Assembly: GCA_027625915.1 (NCBI GenBank)
Contig: JANTQA010000047.1
Coordinates: 12,400,001-12,464,000, forward strand
DNA: 64,000 bases
Direction: 5' to 3'
Origin: Anaeramoeba flamelloides
Lineage: Eukaryota > Metamonada > Anaeramoebidae
The notes beneath the pieces were generated by a model. The model ran no database searches, had not been told where the DNA came from, and saw nothing but the letters and a program-made list of their open reading frames with translations. Numbering within the stretch: position 1 is the stretch's first letter; every line of letters starts with the position of its first letter. The translations under genes were made by a program, and so were the position numbers. This document shows positions 58,498-64,000 of this stretch, in pieces.

Positions 58498-60105
58498 ATT
58501 TCTTTTAGTTGAAATCCTAAAAAAAAAAAAATCACTAGGAAATTAATTAGTTTTTTTCTTTAATTTCTTTTTATATGGATAAAAAAAAATTAACAGATGC
58601 TCTTGATTCTGGTTTTTTTTTTTTTATTTTTTTTACTATTTAAATTAACATTTTCTATTTTAAATATAATATTACTTTTTTTAGTCAGGAAAAATATATT
58701 TAAATCAGTTCTAGTTTTAAAGAGTCAATAAAATCATTACTTTATACACTATTAATTTTTTTTTTAATTGTTTTTGTGTTATTTTTTTTTTTTTTCACTA
58801 AAAGTAAACATTTTGATGATTAAAGTTTAATTGTAATTTTAGTCTGGCCATAAGTTTCTGAAGAGGATGTTTAGAGCCTACCAAAAGGAGTAACAACTAA
58901 AAAAAATAGTTGCAAAATTAGTTTGTAAAAATAAACCAAATAGGAAAATTAGTAACATGGATGTATATTATCATAATTTTTATTTTATAAAATCATCCAA
59001 ACAATTGTATAGATCAGAATAATAGTTAAAAGGGCTTTTATTCAAATAATTGCTACAAAAAAAAGACTTCAATCTTCAAGATTTTTATAATTGTTTTAAA
59101 ATTTAAACTATGAAATTTAAAAAAAAAAGTTTATTCTTAAAGTCCATTTTTTTTTTTTTTTGAGAAATTATCCGCATTATCCTATTTAAGAATGCGTGGG
59201 TTGGAGAAATTCATTCAATAATGATTTTGATCCTTTTGAAAAGTCTGTTTTTAAAATAATCTAGATGAAACTTGACAATGCTAAATCATCACATAAACAC
59301 CAAAATGAGATCATCTAAAAAAAATGGTTATCTATACAATTTCCTAGAAGCCATCATATTGTTTTTATTGATTGATTCAACCAATTTTAACTTTTAAAAA
59401 TTTCTTTTATTTAAATTCAAATAATCAAATTAAAATTAATAAAATTTTTGAAAATTCTTAAACTAATATTATTAAGAATTTATTTTCGATCAGATTCAAT
59501 TTTCAAAAAAATGAATATTTCTCTGTCATCGTGTCTATATTTTCCAGGATTCAAAAGAATTGCGTAAAAACTTTGATTTTCCTCAATTCTTCTAAAATTT
59601 TGGAAAACCTAACGACTGCCCAACCAATGAAAATGATCGTAAAATCTGGATTTCTTAATTACAGAAAAAAATATTTTCAATTATTTTAAATAATACTAAT
59701 ATTATTAATATTATTAATAAACACGATTCAATATCTTTATTTGCTCTATCAGAAGATAAAACTAATTTTAGATCTTCTAAAAATTTCTAAATTCAAGTTT
59801 AGGAATTCTGGAAGTACATAGGTTTCCAGAATTTAATAGAATTGAGTAAAATCTACAAATTTTTTCTATTCTTTTGAATTCTGGAAAACCTAAAGATAAG
59901 TGCCACAGAGTTACCGTAGAGTGCCTAAGTTTTCTTGAGGTTTTCTGTTTTATATGTGAAATCTATCGATTTTCGTTAGGTTTTTTTTGAGTTTTCTAAA
60001 TATTTAGAAAAACAATATATTTTCGTTAGGTTTTTTTTACCTTAAAAAATAAACCGAAAATTTATTAAAATTTTCTGTTTATTTCAAAAAGTAAAAAAAA
60101 ACCTA
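58498..60105. other. 3' flank of glutamate dehydrogenase and spacer
   Basis: A/T-rich with no gene seen. 59540-60000 repeats phrases GATTCAAAAGAATTG, GGAAAACCTAA and GTGCCACAGAGTTACC, also present near 18790-19060 and 25650-25740 (repeat I, degenerate). Confidence 0.5.
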
Positions 60106-60302
60106 CAGTCAGTTCCGCTTTTAAGACACAAACTTTCAACGGAATTTAAGGCACAATAAAAATCTCAAATTAAAGCACAAAATTCAAATATTAGTAAAAA
60201 TTAATTGTAAAAATCAAAATTACAAATTTTGTGCCTTAATTTGAGATTTTTTTGTACCTTAAATTTCGTTGAAAGTTTGTGTCTTAAAAGTGAAACTGAC
60301 TG
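60106..60302. mobile_element. MITE family A, copy 5
   Basis: 197 bases between TA dinucleotides: CAGTCAGTTCCGCTTTTAAG ... CTTAAAAGTGAAACTGACTG. Boxes AAGRCACAAA/AAGGCACAAT are clear in both arms, so it is little diverged. Confidence 0.93.
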
Positions 60303-61108
60303 TATACCAATCTGAATGTTTGTTATTTTACTACTTGGGTTGTTTTTTTTTTTGGCTAAAAATAAGTTTGAATTTTTTTTAAAACTATTTTTTCTTGTAT
60401 TGGATTTTGTTTGTAAATGTTACTCATTATCTAGTCAAATTTGTGGATATTATATTTGTGAAAATTGGTTTGGTTTTAACATTTAAAAAATATTTACACT
60501 GGGGCACACTATTGATAATTTTTTATTTATATTTAAAATTTTATTTATCAGTTTCTGGAATAATTTTTCCCATTATGAAAATCATATTATTTTTTATTAT
60601 TTAACCATGTTTTATCAGTGATTTTATTATTTTCGATTAGAAAATGTCTAATATTTGGAAATAATAAGTGTGGTAATATACCCCTTTTATAACTTCCTTT
60701 TTTTTTTGAAAAAATGATAAAATTAAATAAAAGGGTGGCTCATTAGAATTTGAATGGCTTTTCCTAACATGTTCATTCGAAAAATATTCTGTGGAAATTT
60801 TAAATTATCCTTGGTACCAGTCACATTGCTTCGAAAATACTACTAAATGGGTTATTTTTTTTTATTGAATTTAAGGGGGGGGGTCGAGTTCCTCTTGCTT
60901 GCCGTGTGGTTTTTTTTAATTTGAGAATTAAACCGAAATTTTATTTAATTTTGGATTTATTTCTCAAATTGAAAAAAAGCCCGGTTGGGTTTTCTTCGGT
61001 TTTCTGTTTATTTGTGATGTTTTCTAGGTTTTTTTTAGGGTTTTCTATTTTATTTCTGAAGTGTTCTAGATTTTTTTGATGTTTTGTATTTTACTTCCAA
61101 GTGTTCTA
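60303..61108. other. Spacer between MITEs A5 and A6
   Basis: T-rich on the + strand with a G9 homopolymer near 60875 and repeated GTTTTCT.GTTTTTTT phrases at 60990-61100. No gene seen; the 69-codon open frame at 60395-60604 is F/I/Y-rich and not accepted. Confidence 0.55.
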
Positions 61109-61306
61109 CAGTCAGTTTCACTTTTAAGGCACAAACTTTCAACGAAATTTAAGGCACAAAAAAATCTCAAATTAAGGCACAAAATTTGGAATTTTTTTTT
61201 TTTACAATTTATTTTTACTAGAATTTGAATTTTGTGCCTTAATTTGAGATTTTTATTTTGCCTTAAATTTTGTTGATAGTTTGTGCCTTAAAAGTGAAAC
61301 TGACTG
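61109..61306. mobile_element. MITE family A, copy 6 (best preserved)
   Basis: 198 bases between TA dinucleotides, starting CAGTCAGTTTCACTTTTAAG and ending with the exact inverse. AAGGCACAAA boxes begin at element positions 18, 43 and 66 in the left arm and are mirrored in the right arm, around a T-rich loop. Confidence 0.95.
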
Positions 61307-61463
61307 TATTACTAAACTATTTTGATTTGGTTTATTCTTAAAAAAATAAAGTAAAATTTTCATTGTTATCTGGGCAAATTTATGTGAAATGGAGTAAAAA
61401 TTTCATTTTAAGTTGGTACGTATTGATATTGAGAGAAAATTGTTTATTTTATGTTTATAATTA

Positions 61464-61661
61464 CAGTAAGTTCCACTTTTAAGGCACAAACTTTCAACGG
61501 AATTTAAGGCACAATAAAAATCTCAAATTAAGGCACAAAATTTGGAATTTTTTTTTTTACAATTTATTTTTACTAGAATTTGAATTTTGTGCCTTAATTT
61601 GAGATTTTTATTTTGCCTTAAATTTCTTTGAAAGTTTGTGCCTTAAAAGTGAAACTGACTG
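61464..61661. mobile_element. MITE family A, copy 7, inserted in repeat L
   Basis: 198 bases between TA dinucleotides (CAGTAAGTTCCACTTTTAAG ... CTTAAAAGTGAAACTGACTG). The flanks on both sides continue repeat L, whose uninterrupted copy lies at about 51670-51770, so this gives a natural empty-site comparison. Confidence 0.93.
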
Positions 61662-62070
61662 TAAACATTAATATTTCAATTCAAATCTCACCCAATAAAA
61701 ATAAATGAGTTATGGTTAATAAAATATCCGGAATTGTGATAGAATTTTAACAAAAAATTTATCAATTAAATTACATAGATTAGGCCTTTTTTTCTCTAAT
61801 AAGTTTTAGAATAAGTCATATACGTGATTTGAAAAAATGAAAAAAAAAAATTCCAAATCATTTTCAATTTTGACAAATTTTTTTAACCAATTCTTTGATC
61901 TTATTCATAAAATATGTATCACAATTAAAATCACCTTTTTCAATTGAAAAAAACAATTTTGAATATCGGAAATAAAATTACTTGATTCCAAAATATCCAC
62001 AAGATATTTTTATTTTGAAAAATTCAATTTTATTTGAAAAAAAAAAACAATTCTGGATTAAACTATTTCC
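61662..62070. repeat. Dispersed repeat family L, copy 2
   Basis: Continuation of repeat L after MITE A7; matches 51750-52150 (ATTTCAATTCAAATCT, then AATTTTTTTAACMAATT and TTTTATTTTGAAAAATT). Confidence 0.7.
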
Positions 62071-62655
62071 TTAATATAAAAAACACTTTTTTCTTCCGAT
62101 TAATATTTTTCGAAGGCTAGATTATAGCTTAATTCAATTAACCACTGTGATAATTTTTTTTTTAGAATAAAAACACTCTCAACTTTTGAATATCGTTAAT
62201 ATTTTTTGATATTACGGTGTACTTTATTATTATTTTTTTTTTTTAAATTGAGGCTTGTGAAAAATTTTGAAATCAAAGAATAAGCTAATATATTCGATTA
62301 TAATATTTTTCCAGAGAGTTTATCTTTTTAAATAACTTTTTTTTTATTTTTACCCTTTAAAAATAAGAAAAACATTTGAAGACCAAATTAGTCGCTTTTG
62401 AGAAAATAAAAATCCCAAATTTAGAATTTGTTTTTGTATATGAGTTAAAATAAGATATTGTATATAGAAATATACATAATTCAAACTCTGAATTCAATCA
62501 TTTTGGCAAAAAATGTTTTCAAGAAAAAGTTAAATTGAAACTTTATTTATTTTTATTTTTTTATTTAGTTTTTTTAATTTTTTTAATTTTTTTAATATAA
62601 AGTTTTTGTTCAGTTTTCCATTTTTAGTGTTTTTGGCGTCTTAGGGACATATATA
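62071..62655. repeat. Dispersed repeat family H, copy 2
   Basis: Matches 50030-50620 in the same orientation (GATTAATATTTTTCGAA, CTTAATTCAATTAACCACTG, GACCAAATTAGTC). It lies immediately after repeat L here, whereas at 50-52 kb the order is H then L. Confidence 0.75.
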
Positions 62656-64000
62656 AACAATTTTGAAATTTTAATGGTTATTACGATAATTCTGAAAAAA
62701 ATATACATATATTTCTATAGGCTGAATAAATTAATCTTTGGATTAACTAAAGAAATTATCTTAAAAAAGAAAAAAAAAACTATTAATATTTAATGTTCCT
62801 GATAACCTATTCTTGTTGTTTTAAAGTTGTCTATAATTGAATTTTTGGTTCAAAAATGAAATTAACCATTTTTTTTATATATTTTTTAAAAAAATTCAAT
62901 AAAAAAAAAGTAGATCAACCATAAATTAGAAATTAAATAGATTCCAAATTATTTTTTGAAAAGTTAAAATTTCAAAATACCATTTATTCAAAATTGAAAT
63001 AGGATAAACTTTCAATTGACGATATTTTTATAATTCATAATTCTTGAATTTCGAATTATTTGTGTACATAAAATATACACAACCTGTTCTCATAAAATAT
63101 TTACTAAGCAAATCAATAGTGGTTACAGTTTCAAGATCCAAATCTTGAAATTTAATAGTTTTTAATAAGCTAAATTTGAAAATGAAGCGAAAATGAAACT
63201 TGATTGATTCTTTGAATATAGTGACAAAATTTTACTTGTGGTTCTCAGTTTCCCAATTACAAATAAAAGTATCTAAGGCAATAAATCAAGAAACAAACCT
63301 TGATCAAAGAAAAAGAGTGAAGATCTTTTAATAAATTTCTTATACCTATTAACTAAAAATAAATTATCGAAATTTAATTTTTTTTTATTTCAAATCTCAG
63401 AAAACCAAAAATCAATAATTGTCCATACTAAAAAGTTCGTCCAGTATCAAAACTTTTATAGATGGGATACTATTTGTTTCAAAATAAATGGAACAAAATT
63501 TTCATTTCAACTTTGCAAAATTTTATTTAGAAATCATAGAAAATTTCAAATTTTTTATCCTTCAAACCTGCTTAAGTGATTAATTTGCCTTTACAGAATT
63601 GGGATTTTGGTTGTTTGTTTGAATTCTTGAGAGGTTTTTTTTTGGAAAGCTGAATAAATTATATCATCTCAAAAATTTTAGAAAGAGAAAAACAAAAAAA
63701 TTTATAAAAGCTTTTTTGTTAAATTCTAGAAAATTAATGATTTAAGATTCGCCTGTTGTGTAAAATCTGTTCCAAGAAGTTGTAGATTTGTGGTTATACT
63801 TGTCCTCTCTTCAATTAGAATTTCAAAAGTTTAAAATGTTTTTGGTTCTTATTCTTTATTTGTAATACTGTTTTACATGACCACAAATCTTAAAATAAAA
63901 TTGTCCAAATTGAAATTAGATCTCAAAAGTCAAGAAAGAAGCGTCAGGAAAGTTTGAGAAAAATACATTTTTAATTGTTTTTTTTTAAATGAACAGATAA
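62656..64000. other. Intergenic stretch to window end, no gene seen
   Basis: A/T-rich with stops in all frames; no repeat family was recognised. Confidence 0.55.

Noticed and set aside
61109-61306. CRISPR-like array because of regularly spaced AAGGCACAAA boxes
   Set aside because: Boxes are mirrored in two arms of a palindrome with conserved spacers, repeated at seven loci with TA flanks: a MITE, in a eukaryotic genome.

Overview
The window is nuclear DNA from a very AT-rich unicellular eukaryote. Coding sequence appears as islands of balanced composition in a sea of A/T tracts. Four observations support this: standard-code eukaryotic genes (Sec61 alpha, PP2A catalytic subunit, MAF1, SECIS-binding protein 2); GT-AG introns with T-rich acceptors; dispersed palindromic transposon derivatives; and a decayed LINE. 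A Sel1/ankyrin/BTB protein, an NADP-type glutamate dehydrogenase and extreme A/T content would suit an anaerobic amoeboid protist such as Anaeramoeba, but the sequence alone does not prove the genus.

Layout. 3-1775 (+) is the 3' part of a Sel1-repeat/ankyrin/BTB gene that begins before the window. 6554-7261 (+) encodes an SBP2-like SECIS-binding protein. 13060-16382 (+) is the seven-exon PP2A catalytic subunit. About 19.67-20.4 kb (-) holds a LINE reverse-transcriptase remnant. 22135-24441 (+) is four-exon Sec61 alpha. 26605-34815 (-) is a seven-exon TMEM87/GOST-like seven-helix protein whose 2.6 kb and 3.7 kb introns are filled with repeats. 40624-42222 (-) is an acyltransferase-3 membrane protein. 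47929-48633 (-) is MAF1. 57169-58497 (+) is glutamate dehydrogenase. The remaining two thirds or so is intergenic DNA made of dispersed repeats, homopolymer tracts and microsatellites.

Repeats. At least six short terminal-inverted-repeat families can be recognised by comparing the window with itself. Family A (about 197 bp, seven copies) is flanked by TA and carries three AAGGCACAAA boxes in each arm. Family B is about 479 bp, family D about 400 bp, family G about 585 bp, family E about 990 bp and family K about 490 bp. TA target sites and CAGT-type ends on family A, and similar ends on B, suggest Tc1/mariner-type MITEs. No intact transposase gene is visible. Other dispersed repeats (families C, F, H/L) and a 260 bp tandem duplication fill much of the rest.

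The genes do not form an operon or an obvious shared pathway. They cover housekeeping roles: protein translocation, Golgi traffic, phosphatase signalling, Pol III control, selenocysteine decoding and nitrogen/NADPH metabolism. Exon boundaries for the three spliced genes were worked out by hand from family homology and reading-frame phase. All junctions are phase-consistent and give products of 306, 478 and 480 residues.
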